Positions 33,011 through 45,350 of a DNA stretch of 64,000 nt are shown here, in pieces. Within the stretch, counting starts at the first letter, position 1; every line of letters begins with the position of its first letter. A program made the translations under genes and the position numbers. The notes under the pieces were generated by a model. That model saw nothing but the letters and a program-made list of their open reading frames with translations. It was not told the origin of the DNA and made no database searches. Source of the stretch: Eleginops maclovinus (Eukaryota > Chordata > Actinopteri > Perciformes > Eleginopidae); the NCBI RefSeq assembly GCF_036324505.1, contig NC_086354.1, positions 2,834,756 through 2,898,755 on the forward strand. The letters are read 5' to 3'.

Positions 33011-33411
33011 GGTAACACTCCATAATAAGGGTCCATAATAAATAGCATACTAGTCATTACTTAACCCTTTAATTAACATTTGCAAATTGTTACTAAAATA
33101 TCTATTTGCCATTACTTAATGTTTTTTGTCATCATTAATTAAATATTAGTTATCTGCATAAAATCTGTATGTTAATGTTTTAACAAATAGAAAACAATCT
33201 ATTAACTAATATTGTATTTATATTTGTTAATAGTTAACTAAATGTATTTTGGCACTAATTAACAGTTATTTCTTACATTATTAAAATGTTAAATGTGTAT
33301 ATTCATACTATATGTTAATATAAAAGTTATTGACATATATTATTTAACTAATTGTTATTAAACTGTTTCTGCCTATCCCAATATGAACCACTCCTCATAG
33401 GACCCTATAAA
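33011..33411 (+). repeat. left terminal inverted repeat of the 9.7-kb element
   Basis: About 400 bp, complementary to 42366-42758. Ends near CCAATATGAACCACTCCT, whose complement is AGGAGTGGTTCATATTGG at about 42379-42396. Very rich in TTAA/TTAAT words. Confidence 0.9.
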
Positions 33412-36400
33412 AAAATTTGGGTTTAAGAAAGGGGTATGGGCCCCGCCGAGAACAGTTTTCTTTCCCCAGAGGGAGATAGCTTAATTAGATTAATATAAGC
33501 TATCAGGTGGGGCCCCTTTAAAATTTAAAGTTGGTTAAGGGTTTTTTAATATATTAGTAATATATAACTATCAGTTTTGGGGGGCCCCTTTTAATAAAGT
33601 TGTTAGGGTTTTTAATATATTAGTAATATATAATATCGTATTGGGGCCCCCTTATAAAAAAGGGTTGGTTAAGTAGCCAAAATTTTTTTTTTAAATTTTT
33701 TTTAGTTGATCGGGCCCCTCAAAAAAGATTCTAAATGTTCTAGCTAAGCCTGTCTTTGTTAGTTTAAGTGGGCTACCAGTGTATGTTTTTTCAGACCATC
33801 TTTTGACGGAGAGCGTATTGGCCAATTCTTCTCGGGGTTTGGGTTAGCGAGCCCTAATTTTTTTTTATCAATACATATTTTTTCCCCCATTTGGATTAAT
33901 TTTTAAAATTTTACCACTTTTTAAAACAAAAAAACTTTTAAAAACCCCCCCCAAAAAATGCATAAATATATATAATATATATATTTTTTTTTTTAAAAAT
34001 TTCCCAAAATCACGTTTGGGTTCTGCATAGGTACACCCCTGACTACCCCCCTTTTTGGAAAGTCACATCATTCATCACTCACTTCACAATTCATTTATTC
34101 CCCCAATAAAAAAATTTTATTCCCCCTTTTTCCTCGAATTCCAACCCCTTTTTTTTCCAATTGGGTTTAAAAAAATTCCGGGCCCAATTTGGGGCTAAAA
34201 AACCCCCCTTTTGGGAAAAACCCAAAATTTCCCCTCCCCCCGTGCCCATAAAACCATCTGGCCTTCATCAACCCTAAAAAAAGCTTTTGGTGTAAACCCC
34301 CCACAGCCCACCCCAAAGTCTCTAAATCTTCTAAGGAGGTAAGTTCAAAATACCATGACTTATCATTTCATAAAAATAAGAAAAATTTTTACTTTAAACA
34401 CGGGAAACCTGTTTAAAAATGTCAAAGGCAACAGTGGGGAAAGTTCCTAGAAAAAACCCCAAACAGCAGCGAAAAGGACAAAACGGAAACCAGCCACCCC
34501 CAAATCAAACTTTGACATAAACCTTGACAGTGGGGTTTGACTCTACAGTTTACCCCCTGTTCAAATCCGAAAAAGGTAAGTTCGGCGGTTAGGGCCCTTT
34601 GCATTATTTTCATGAAAATAGGCTATGCAAAAGGGTTATGGTTAGCACTAACACTAGAAAACCTTTAACCAATGTCTTTTTTTTTAAAAAGTGAAATTTA
34701 AATATGCCCTTTAAATTTAAAAACAAGATTTTTACACATCCTTTTTGATTTTCAAATTTTCATTTTTTTAAAATGGCTTAGTTAATGTGGATTTTAGCTA
34801 ATTCTACCAGTCCTAAAATTTTTGGTTAGCTAACGTTCCCAAAAATTTCATGTGCATTGTGATTTCCCAGGTGTGTTTATCTTCACAGTCCAAATTTTCC
34901 AAAAGCAGTTGAAAAGGGGGAGAAAAAATTTTATTTTTTTATTTTGTTTAAATTTTAAAATTTAAAATGGTAAAACAGAACAACGTGTGGGGTTTTAAAA
35001 TTCGAAAAGCAGGGAATGAAAAACAGTTTTTATTTACTTGGGGTTTTTGGGACAAAATTACAATAAAGGGGGAAAGGGTTTCAGGGGAGGCACTGTAGCG
35101 TGGTTCTGTCGTCGGGCTGCAAAGAATATGTGCGCGAAAAATGTGACTTGAAGGTGAAATTTTACAGTGGACGACCACAATTTAAGGTTTTTTTTTTGGG
35201 TTCGCCATTGCGGGTTTCAGTTTAAAAACAAAACTTTTAAATCATCCCAATAGGCAAATATAAATTGAAGTCAATCTTCAGGATCTTTTGGAAAAGGCAT
35301 TTTTTTGGGTTGTTTGGGCATGTTCTCTTTTTTTAAAGGGGTTTTAAGGGGGAAAATCCCTATTTGGTTTTTCATCTGTCCACATAGGGCCTATGTAAAA
35401 GTTTTGGTAAACCCCCAATTAAACCCAAGGTACAATATTTTAAGGTGCTGTCGGCAGCATTTTTTTAATTCATTTTTAGCTGGGAATTGTAGGGGTTTTG
35501 GGGAGGAAAAGAATTTTTAATTTAGGCTGTTTGGGAAAAAAAACCCAAATTCTCTACCCCCCTTTCAAAAACCCTTTTTAACGTGTTTTGAAAAAAAATT
35601 CAAAGCACCCCCGGCTTTTTTAAAACCAATCACGTTGGGGGGGAAGGAATCGTTTCCCTGTAAAATCACAGCTTGTGCAAAAGCTGCAAAGCTGTTCCAG
35701 AGGGGGAGGGGGGTTTTAGGGGCAGTTGATTTTGGAGTTTGGTAGGGGTTGGGGGGGGACCTGAAAGTTGAAATCAGTTCAAATTTTTCTGATTTTAGCC
35801 TCGGAATTTTAAAAGCCCTGCCGACAGCAGTTTAATTTTTAAACACATATTTTTGAAAGTTTTAAGTTTTAGATGTGTCTTTGGAAGTGTCACAACTTCC
35901 TCCACCCATATAGATTGGCATGTTTTCTACGGATTTCGTTTTTATTAAATGGTTTTTAAAAAACGAAATTTTGATTTTTAGGGGGGCCCCACACCCGTGG
36001 GGTGAGGGAAAAAGGGTATTTAACCCCAAAATGTTCAATTTTAACATTCAAATTCACATTTGGAAAGGGCCAAGGTTTTGGTTTCATTGGGGGAGGGGTT
36101 GGGGGCCAGGGGGTTGTAATCTGGCCCTGGGCCCCAATTAAACCCTGGGCCTATGCAAAAAAAACCTGGTCTTGTCATAGGGTTTTTAAAAATGTTTTTT
36201 TGTTTTCTGAAAGAATTAATTACGTTTATTTGGGCTTTTTCCAACTGGGGTTTACTACTTACTTTTCCCAAAAATTACTCTAAGTATTCATGAAAATAGC
36301 AATTTTTGCCCCCAAACGTATTTTCTTGCAAAAAACTTTAAAATCCTAAAAATGTTTGGCTTGATAGAAATGGCCGCTTTTCCCCGGGATTTGTTAAGAC

Positions 36401-39400
36401 GCTTTTTGCGCAAGACCGTTTAAGGGCGCTTCAACGAATCACAGCTCTGTGGGAGCGCCCCTAAGCGCTCTTAGCTTTAAGGTTCTTAAGAATTGGGAGG
36501 TTCATGGCGCTTTCCGAAAATGCCGCTATTCCGGTTGACCCTTTTTTTCTTTAATCCGGCCCCCTTTTTTCCCCTTTCCCCGCTATTCCGAATGTCGCTT
36601 TTCCCCGACATTGATGCAATGGTTTTGTTGCATTGCTTCTTTTTTTTAAAATTTTTTGGTATAATATTTTCCCCTTTTCTGTTCTTTTTTCCCCTTCATA
36701 TTTTTAAAAATCTAAAAAGGGAGCGGGCCAAAGGTTGGTTCTAAAATCAGCACTTTAAGACATTTTTCCCACGTTACTGCTTTGAAGGGATACACTTTTT
36801 TAGCCTACTTTCCCCGAGTCCCCCAACAGAATTATCTCGAAATTAATGTTATAAAAAAATTGCGCGAATTTTGGGAGCAAACGCCCCCGCCCCTTTTTTG
36901 TTTTGTTTTTTTTTTTAGTTCCAGAGCGAAGTGTAGGCTGGTGCGCAAAAGGGGCGGGGGGTTTTGGGGGGCACGGGCACATAAACCTGTTTAAATTTGG
37001 GAGGTGAAACCTGTGGTGGTCGGGGCGGATGAGAAAGGTGTTTTTTTTAAAGGGTTTTTAAACCCATTGTTAGAGAAGGGGTTGGGTCAGAGCGGGGGCT
37101 GCTAGTCTGCCAAAGTGTCGTGCCGGGAAGGGGCTGTACGTATATCCTTGCTTTTGGGAAACGGTCGCTTTGGGAAACTGGGGGTAATTTGCATTTGGGT
37201 TTGCGCGTGTTAGTGTTGAATTAAGACGCACATAGCACTATACGCTGCTGGCTGCATGGGGCACTGTGTTTTATTTTATTTTTCTTTCTGAAATTTTATT
37301 TTAAAATGAAATTGTAAAAAAAAAAACCCACATAAACCCTTTTTCCTTGGGTCTGTCTTTTCCCGAAAAGTGTCCTAAGTGCCGTTAGAAAACCTGTTTG
37401 GTCTAAATTTCACCCTTAAGAAGAAGGGTTTTGCGGTTCCCCAAAAAGGGGGGTTGTTTGGGGCAAAAAAAAAAAAAAAAAATGTGAGGAATTTTCCAAA
37501 AAGGGAAGTTTACAAACCCCGCCAAATTTTAATGGCCTTTTTGGGAAATAGTACCCCCTCTTCCCCCTTTTGCACAAGGGGCCCCTTTTCATTCAATCCC
37601 TCATTTAAATGGTTGTTCGTCCCCCGCGGTTCCACGGAAAAAGAAACCCCACTCTCAGCGGGACTTCAGGACTGGGAAAGGAAAGGGGCGTGGATTTATT
37701 TCAAAAACTAGGTTTTAAATAAAAAGACTTAAATCCTTTGGGTTTCCATTCAAAAAGCCCAACTTCATGTTTTGAAATTTTCCGTCTTGGACGGGCGCGG
37801 GGTGATCATTAAAAGCTTTGTAAATTTAATGGGGTGAATTTTTGCCACAGTTGACGGTGGGGCAATTAAATTTTTTATTTATCATTATTAAATTGGTGTT
37901 AAAAAGTTGGGGCCCAACCTAAAAATTTTTGTTCTGTGTTGGGATTAACCAGCGCTGTAGCTGTCGGAAACATTGTTACCAGCTTGCCCTTTTGGGGTTT
38001 GCCAGCGGGTTCGGGGGCGGCAGGAGGAAAAAAAAAAACAAATAGGGATTTTTGGGGTTCTTTTTTTTTCTTTACTTTTTTTTAAATGGTTTAAAAAGTC
38101 CACATTAAAAGGCTTCCACATTAAAAAAGGCTACACTTAAAAGCAGTTTGGGGGCCCAAATGGCACCCCGCTCACATTACCCCTCGTGAAATCCCCCTCA
38201 AATTATATTTTAAAAAAAAAAAATTGGGTGGTGTAAGTACCCAGCGCAGTTTTCGTTGGAGCCTTGTTGGTGGGAGACTCTATTTTCTTGGGTTTTTTCT
38301 CTGTGCAATTAAAAATAGTTCATTTCTCTTCCATCAGTTGGAAATTTGTCATCATTTAAGAAAAAGATCTTGGGAAACAATGGGCGCTAGGGATGAAGTG
38401 TGGAAAAAGGGTTTTTGTCGGAATAGCGGATGGCGTTACAGTGGTATGTCGTAATTGCGGTATGTCGGAAAAGCGGGTTGCCCCTTTTGGGGGAAAAACC
38501 GGGCCAAAGTTGGGGGGTATTTGTTAGGATTTTTCTATAAAAATATAAACAGTCAATTTCTGTGTGTTAGCTGTTAAAAAACCCTGCTGAAATGCCTTTT
38601 TTTTTTAGACGGTCACCAAAAGGGGGAAAAAATCCCTCCAAAAGGCCCCCAAAATGAGAGAACGGTCTCAAAATAAAAAACCCCCCAAAAAAGTGGTAAA
38701 GGAGAGAGATGTCTTCGCCCAAAAAAACTGGCATGTAAGGGTTTTATCAAAATAATTTTTAGTGTTTGACACAAAAATTTTTATACAGTCAGTAAAAAAA
38801 GGTTTCCAAGTAGGAGGTTAAGTGGTACCCCCTGGGGGGTATTCCCTTTTTTACGTGGTTTAGTGTTTAACCGGATAAAATTAACTCAGAGTAAAGGGGG
38901 AAACCTCCTAAAAGAAAAACCCGATGGGGTGTGTTTTTTTTAGGAGAATAAAGCTATAGGGGACTTCATTAGAAGGTTTCCCCTTTTTCTGAGTTAAAAT
39001 TTATCGGTTTAAAAACTAAACCACGTTTGAGGGGAAAACCCCCTGGGTTTGTTAAATTAGGGGAATGGTAAACTCCTTATAGTAACCTGTTGCTTCTGTA
39101 GTTAAAAGAAAAGGAGGGCCCTCATATTTCCACTACCCCCTTGTTAAAGGGTTTTGTTCTGTCTTTGCTTTTGTTTTTTTGTTCCTCCAGGGTTTTCCTT
39201 GTGTTTTTTCCTTTTTTCTTGTGCTTACTGTGTTTGTGTTTTGACTGGGTTTTTTAGTGTTTGTTTTTTTTTCCATGTGTTCCTTTTTTTTTTTATTTTT
39301 GAGCTCCCCCCCCCTGTCCCTCTGGGCACTTCTGGTTTTCTCCTTCACCCAACACACCCGCCCCCGTTTGTCACCCTGTTGTTTCCCTGATTACTTTCTC

Positions 39401-41740
39401 CCCGTGGCTTGTTAATTCCCCTTTTTTAGCCATGTGTTTGTTGTTGTTCCCTGTGTTAAATTTTAATTCAGTCTGCCTTTGTTCCCCGTGTGTCGTCATG
39501 TTGTTTCAGTGGTTTTTTCCCCCGTAGTTTGTCAGCGTGTCTTTTTAGGGTTTCCCTTTTGGGTTGGTGGATTCTGTTTTTTGGGTTTTTTTCCCGCCTT
39601 TCTTCTGTTTTTTTGTTTCGGCTGTTTATCTTCTGTGCGTTTTTAACCCCTTTTTGGGTTTTTTTGTTTAAAAGTTTTTTAAAAATTTTGTTTAAGTTTT
39701 TTCCCGGGATCTGGGCTGCAATTTGGGGCCTTCCCGCCCAACCCCGCACTTAGCTTCATTTACCTGGTTTGACAATTTAACCCCCCTAATAGTAAAAATC
39801 CCGGGTTTTATGGGTTTCTATGTTTTTATTTCCCCCAAAAAAATTTCCTTTGTTGGAACAAAAAAAGGGAAAAATGGTATTTTGTGTTTAAAGGGGTCAG
39901 CAACATCAGTTTAAACTTTTTGTTTTTGTTGTTTTGCAATGTGTAGACCGGTTTTAAGCTGCCCAAAAAAAGCTCTTCAGAGGGAAAACACAGCCTCCTG
40001 CCCTCCAAAAAGTTTTTCAATGAGCCCGGTTTCCCCCTGCTCTTCCCTCCTCCCCAGATGATATGTGATGTGATGATAAGATGAGACGAAAGGGGGAAGG
40101 GCAAGGCCAAATCCGACTTACGAAGAACAAAAAGAAGATGAAGATGCACCAAAAAAGCCGAATTTTCCGCCCAAAAAAGGTAAAGATCTAGTTAAAAAAG
40201 TTGATCAAACCTTTTTGAAGCAAAATTAAAAAGTTTAAAAAGGGGTACGCCACCATTTGGGGAAAACAAAATTTCTCACCCCCCCTTATCTTGAACAAGG
40301 ATTTTAGCTTTCTCCCGGTATTCAGGCCTTTTTCTGAGTTTTACCTGAGGGGGTTAAAACGGGAAAAGAGAAGACCCATGTCCGGGTTTTTTCTGGTTCT
40401 GTTTTCAAAAAAGGGGGAGGGTGGGAAATCCTAGGTTGAGCCCCCAACGCGGGTACAGAAGTTTATTGGAAAAAATGACATTATGTGGGCACCCCCTTAT
40501 GCCCGACTGGAAAATATTCCGTTTGCTCCCTTTATAATGGGATTATGTTGGTCTACCCTTTGGGCTGTAACTTTGGTCTGAATTTCGGAGCCTGCATTGA
40601 TCATCTAATTTTGATTCAATGTTCTAAAATGTTGGTTTCCCGGGTTTTTGATCATAAATTGGGGTGGGAATTTCGTTCGATGCCCGGGTTAAAAAAACCC
40701 TCCAAACTTTTCACCCCTTTACCCCTTTTGGTTCAATAGTAATGGGAAAAACCCAAAAAGAGTTTTAAACTGCGCTTTTATGTTGCATGGCACCCTTTGA
40801 TAAGGAAATTTTTTTTCTTTGGGGGAAGAATGATTAGATATGAATACATCGTTCATTTTTCGTTTTCGTGCCCTTTCATGGAAAAACTTGGGCCCAATAG
40901 AGTAGTTACTTTTTTGAAAAGCAATTTAAAAACCCCTCGAAATTCCCTGTTTGCACTGATTTCAAAAACAGATAAGGGGGGTTTTAGGCACTCCGCTTGC
41001 GCGTTGTAAAATCGTGCAAACGACCGGCCCTTTTGGGGGTTATTGGTTAAATTATGCTTGGTGGAGCCAAAAAAAGTTTCCGGGCAGATCGGGAAAGGCT
41101 GGTTTTAAAGGAGAAGGATAAATTCAAAATTTTTAACTCGAGGGAAAAATGGGAAAAAATTTGGGGTTTTTTTCCCCCAAAAGGTGAAGTAACCCTTTTT
41201 AAATTTACCCTAAACCAAAAAAAGTGGACAAAAATATTTTTAAAAGGAAACTAGGTGGAATTCTGTTTTGTTTGTTTGCTGCCAAAAAAATATTTTAATT
41301 TAAAATTTCAACTTTGTTTTTTTCACCAATTTTTATGTACCCTCCTTTAAAGTAAAGGGTTTTTTTTATGATTTGTCCTTGCAGCCCGTGGCCCTTTTGA
41401 AAAACATTCGAAAAAAAATAAGAAGGTCCCAAAGGCTTACAACCCAGGTTGAAAATGTAGCGTTGGCATATGCCGGGGTGAATTTAAAAATGACGGGAAA
41501 GGGCAACGGCGAGCATTGCCCAGTTGCAACAGCGGGCCCCGGGCCGGGTTTTACGAAGCTCCCTTTAGCAAGCCAAAAAAAGCAAGCCAAAAATTTTGGC
41601 GTTGTTTGCGGGGAAAAATTTCATAAAAAAGGGGATTTTCCAGGTTCAAACCAAAATAGGGGGAACTTAAAAAGTCAATGCCAATTAATTCCATATGGAA
41701 AGAGAGCATAATTGTTTTTTTTTTTACCCCAGTTTGTGGG
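33405..41740. other. homopolymer-smeared interior, sequence quality suspect
   Basis: The text abruptly becomes dominated by runs of three to eight identical bases of all four kinds (CCCCTTTTGGGAAAAACCC style), unlike the flanks. Where a clean counterpart exists (the 66-bp subrepeats at 41957-42372), the left copies near 33530-33660 match except that mixed positions have become copies of a neighbouring base. Open frames here have no recognisable content and should not be annotated as genes. A base-calling or gap-fill artefact is the likeliest cause. Confidence 0.75.
38820..39065. repeat. imperfect palindrome (hairpin-type element)
   Basis: Arms of about 100 bp face each other: ACGTGGTTTAGTGTTTAACC near 38861 and its counterpart near 39006-39028 (GGTTTAAAAACTAAACCACG), plus AACTCAGAGTAAAGGGGGAA against TTCCCCTTTTTCTGAGTT. 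It resembles a fold-back MITE, blurred by the poor sequence. Confidence 0.6.
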
Positions 41741-41956
41741 TTTTTTTTGTGTGTGGTGTGGTACTGTTATACAGAATGTAGATGGCCTGTGTCATTCATT
41801 CTGTTTAAGTGGTCGGTGTTCCAGTTTTCCACTTTATAATAAAGTGTTTTCATCCCCCTTCCCAACTGTGTGCTGTGATCAATCATTTCCAGTGTGAGAG
41901 ACCCAGTGTAAAATATTTGTTGTCTTTAAATATTTGTAAATAATTAATAATTACTG

Positions 41957-42372
41957 TTCCAACTTTATTATAAGGGTCCCCCATACTGATAGTTATATAT
42001 TGCTAATATATTAATAACCCTTAACCAACTTTATTATAAGGGTCCCCAATACTGATAGTTATATATTGCTAATATATTAATTAAGCTTAACCAACTTTAT
42101 TATAAGGGTCCCCCATACTGATAGTTATATATTACTAATATATTAATAACCCTTAACCAACTTTATTATAAGGGTCCCCAATACTGATAGTTATATATTA
42201 CTAATATATTAATAACCCTTAACCAACTTTATTATAAGGGGCCCCACGCTGATAGCTATATATTACTGATATATTAATTAAGCTTAACCAACTTTATTAT
42301 AAGGGGCCCACGCTGATAGCTATATATTACTGATATATTAATTAAGCTTAAACCAACTTTATTATAAGGGTC
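41957..42372. repeat. 66-bp subterminal tandem repeats of the 9.7-kb element
   Basis: About seven units of 65-66 bp, with AACTTTATTATAAGGG starting at 41961, 42027, 42093, 42159, 42225, 42290 and 42355. Two subtypes alternate (CCCATACTGATAG and CCCACGCTGATAG). Confidence 0.93.
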
Positions 42373-42758
42373 TTATAAGGAGTGGTTCATATTGGGATAG
42401 GCAGAAACAGTTTAATAACAGTTAGTTAAATAATAATATGTCAATAACTTTTATATTAACTATAGTTTGAATATACACATTTAACATTTTAATAATGTAA
42501 GAAATAACTGTTAATTAGTGCCAAAATACATTTAGTTAACTATTAACAAATATAAAATACAATATTAGTTAATAGATTGTTTTCTATTTGTTAAAACATT
42601 AACAGACAGATTTTATGCAAATAACTAATTAATGAATGATGAAAAAAATGTTAAGTAATGGCAAATAGATATTGTAGTAACAATTTGCAAATGTTAATAA
42701 AGGGTTAAGTAATGACTAGTATGCTATTTATTATGGACCCTTATTATGGAGTGTTACC
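42366..42758 (-). repeat. right terminal inverted repeat of the 9.7-kb element
   Basis: Complement of 33011-33411, ending TTATTATGGAGTGTTACC. Its clean sequence contrasts with the smeared interior. Confidence 0.9.
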
Positions 42759-42766
42759 GAGTTTTT

Positions 42767-43945
42767 ATTCCACCCTCTACACGAGTGAATACAACGAGGA
42801 CGAAACACTCTCAGAGGAGTTTTGTGCAGAACTACCTCAGGTCTCTGAAGAGGCCAACTCACAGCTCGCAGGGCCGTTGACAACGCAGGAGTTGCAGGCC
42901 GCACTGCAAGGCATGCAGGGACGGCGGGCCTCCTGGTATCGACGGCCTCTCGGTTGAGTTTTTTAAAGCGTATTGGGACATCTTGTCTCATGACCTGTTA
43001 GACGTTTTTAATGAGAGTCTGGCCTCTGGCTCTATGCCAATGTCCTGCAGCAGAGCGGTGATCACGCTGCTGCCAAAAAAAGGGAACCTGCAGGACATCA
43101 AAAACTGGCGCCTTGTGTCTTTGCTGTGTGTGGATTACAAGCTTCTGTCCAAGGCTTTGGCCACCAGTCTGGGGAGAGCTATTGAGCAAGTCATCCATCA
43201 GGACCAGACCTACTGTGTGCCCGGCAGGTCCATGGTGGACAATGTTCACCTGATTCGAGATGTTTTGGAGGTCTCCAGCTCATTGGGCATTGATACTGGT
43301 CTGATTTCTCTAGATCAGGAAAAGGCTTTTGACCGCGTTGAGCACAGCTCCCTCTGGAAAGTAATGGAGAAGTTTGGGTTCAGCGCTGATTTCATAGCTA
43401 AGATCAAAGTGTTGTACAATAAGATTGAGAGTGTGCTGAAGTTCAACGGTGGGCTGTGTGCTCCTTTTAGAGTGTGTAGAGGGGTCCGGCAGGGCTGTGC
43501 TCTGTCTGGGATGCTTTATGCACTCTCCCTAGAACCCCTCCTCTGCAAAATACGCTCTAAATTGCAAGGGCTGTTTTTACCTGGTTTTAATGGAAACACG
43601 GTTTTATCTGCATATGCGGACGACATTGTTGTTTTTATTAGTGACCAGAGGGATGCAGACATTTTAACCAATATTGTGACAGATTTTGGTTCAGCATCGG
43701 CAGCGAGGGTCAATTGGAAGAAGAGTGAGGCCCTCGCTGTCGTTGAGTGGCGTGGCGGTCTCCCAGTTCTTCCCCAGGGCATGACGTGGAAAAGAGATGG
43801 CATAAAGTACCTGGGTGTGTGCGTAGGGAACACAAATATAGTCCAGAAGAACTGGGAGAACGTCACAGAGAAGATTGAAAAAAACTGTCCAAATGGAAGT
43901 GGCTGCTCCCGCAGATGTCTTTTAAAGGTAGAGTGTTGGTTTTAA
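42767..43945 (+). pseudogene. Tx1-like LINE ORF2, reverse transcriptase
   Basis: Resumes after the 8-bp duplication with FYSTLYTSEYNEDE; about one extra T gives a frame change at the junction. A second frame break lies near 42930 (QGRRA against the expected GIDGL reading). RT motifs follow: KNWRLVSLLCVDYKLLSKAL, ISLDQEKAFDRVEH, GVRQGCALSGMLYALSLEPL and the catalytic AYADDIVVF at 43609-43635, then KYLGVCVG. The frame closes at 43945 after another shift near 43890. Confidence 0.85.
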
Positions 43946-43999
43946 ACAACCTTGTGGCATCCCAACTGTGGCACCGCCTTACCTGTGTAGCCTTTTAGA

Positions 44000-45241
44000 G
44001 TGCAGTTTCTGCAAAGATATCTTACCGGCCCGGCTGATTTGGTGTGGAGAGATGTGAGCAGCTGCATTCTAAGACGCGTGAGTAACCTGGGGCTGGATGC
44101 TGCTCTGTTTTTAACTGATTTAACCATTTTAAATTTAAGTGGGTTACCTCCCTTTTATCAAGGTGTTTTTAAGTCTTGGGCCCTTTTTAACCATAGAAGG
44201 TGTCCAAAGACTGACTCTCTGCACTGGTTGTTAAAAGAGCCTCTGATTCATGGAGCCAGGCTGGACGTTAGCTGCAGCGAGACACCAGGACTGGCGGTGG
44301 TGCTGCGCAGATCTGGGACCCTGAGCCTTCAGCAGGTGGTGGAAGCAGTGGGGCCGGAGCTGAGCGATGCCCGGGCCTTGGGCTCTCTGCTGGGTCTACA
44401 CTCTGTCCGGGTGGCCCAGAGGATCCTGCAACTCTGGAGCCGGAGCCTCTGCGCTGAGGAACAGAGACTGTTAAGGAGCTACGGACAGGGCAGAGCCAAA
44501 CCAGACCCAACAGACCCTTTCCCGGAGATATACCTGAGCCCAGGGCTCGGAGAGCTGACGGGCCAGCTGCTCAAGGTTGCAAACCCAGAGAAAATGAGCA
44601 TACACAAAGCGGACAAAAAGACAATATACATGAACATTGTAAAAACCATAAACAAAAGTGGACTGAAGGACAGGGCCTCCACTGTGTGGAGCACTAGGAT
44701 TCTGTACAAACCCCCCTTAAAGAAACGTACTGCCGACCTCCAGTGGAGAATTTTACACGGCGCTATCGCCTCCAATTCTTTTATCTCTGTCATCAATCCT
44801 GCTGTCAGTAACAACTGTCCATTTTGTGGTTTTAGAGAGACTGTTTTCCATGTTTTTACAGAGTGCCAGAGACTCACGGGTTTCTTCTCTCTTTTAACAT
44901 TGGTTTTTAGTCTTTTTAGTATAGCTTTTACCGAGAGCGTGTTTATCATGGGGGCTCCATACAGAAAGACAAGCAAGGAAAAGTGGCAGCTCCTAAACTA
45001 CCTCTCTGGTGAGGCTAAAATGGCTATCTATCTAAGTAGGAAGAGCAGAGTGGAAAACAGGAAGGGACAAGAAGCAAAAGCGATCTGGCTGTGCAACATC
45101 AGAGCCAGACTCTGGCTAGAGCATCGTTTTTATAAAAACATCGGGGACTTGGAAGCTTTTAAACAACGTTGGTGCTATAAAGACATTGTATGTTCTGTGG
45201 TGAATGATGATTTGCACTTTACACAAGTTTTTAAGGCTTAG
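44000..45241 (+). pseudogene. Tx1-like LINE ORF2, C-terminal region
   Basis: Long open frame after the RT (FLQRYLTGPADLVWRDV ...). It has a zinc-type cluster CPFCGFRETVFHVFTEC near 44817-44867, characteristic of the end of Tx1-like ORF2. Stop at 45239-45241. The family function is RNA/target binding during insertion. Confidence 0.82.
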
Positions 45242-45299
45242 CTTTTTTATTGACCTATTCTAGGTAAATTGATTTGTGTTGTATTTGATGCAAATGTAC

Positions 45300-45350
45300 A
45301 TTTGCGAAACATGTAATAAAGTGTTTTTGTAAAAGTCTAAAAAAAAAAAA
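45300..45350 (+). terminator. LINE 3' end: polyadenylation signal and A-rich tail
   Basis: AATAAAG at 45315, then a run of A from about 45339 to 45350, followed by CTT repeats of the flank. The matching target duplication cannot be sought because the LINE 5' end is missing. Confidence 0.7.

Larger units (their letters stand above)
33011..42758. mobile_element. 9.7-kb DNA element with long terminal inverted repeats, superfamily unassigned
   Basis: Inserted in LINE ORF2 with a perfect 8-bp duplication GAGTTTTT (33003-33010 and 42759-42766). The first 24 bases (GGTAACACTCCATAATAAGG...) are the exact complement of the last 24. Inverted arms extend at least 390 bp with few differences, then pass into 66-bp tandem subrepeats on the right (41957-42372), with a degraded inverted counterpart on the left (about 33480-33680). 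No transposase can be read in the interior, which is also of poor quality. Merlin, Zisupton and unclassified 8-bp-duplication families are possibilities; none is shown. Confidence 0.88.
17357..45350 (+). mobile_element. Tx1-like LINE in three pieces (17357-18796, 31847-33010, 42767-45350)
   Basis: ORF1 with a zinc knuckle and the Tx1-type C-terminal block, then ORF2 with endonuclease, reverse transcriptase (AYADD) and a C-terminal zinc region, ending in AATAAAG and an A-rich tail near 45340-45350. It is split by a BEL/Pao element in ORF1 and by a long-TIR DNA element in ORF2. The 5' half of ORF1 is absent; the LINE starts at the gypsy LTR. An endonuclease deletion and several frame breaks mean this copy is dead. 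Confidence 0.85.

Noticed and set aside
33405..41740. Dozens of 60-110-codon open frames
   Set aside because: They lie in homopolymer-smeared sequence, are rich in K, F, P and G from runs, and show no domain.
41957..42372. CRISPR-like array
   Set aside because: The 66-bp units are contiguous tandem repeats without unique spacers and form part of a transposon terminus in a eukaryotic genome.
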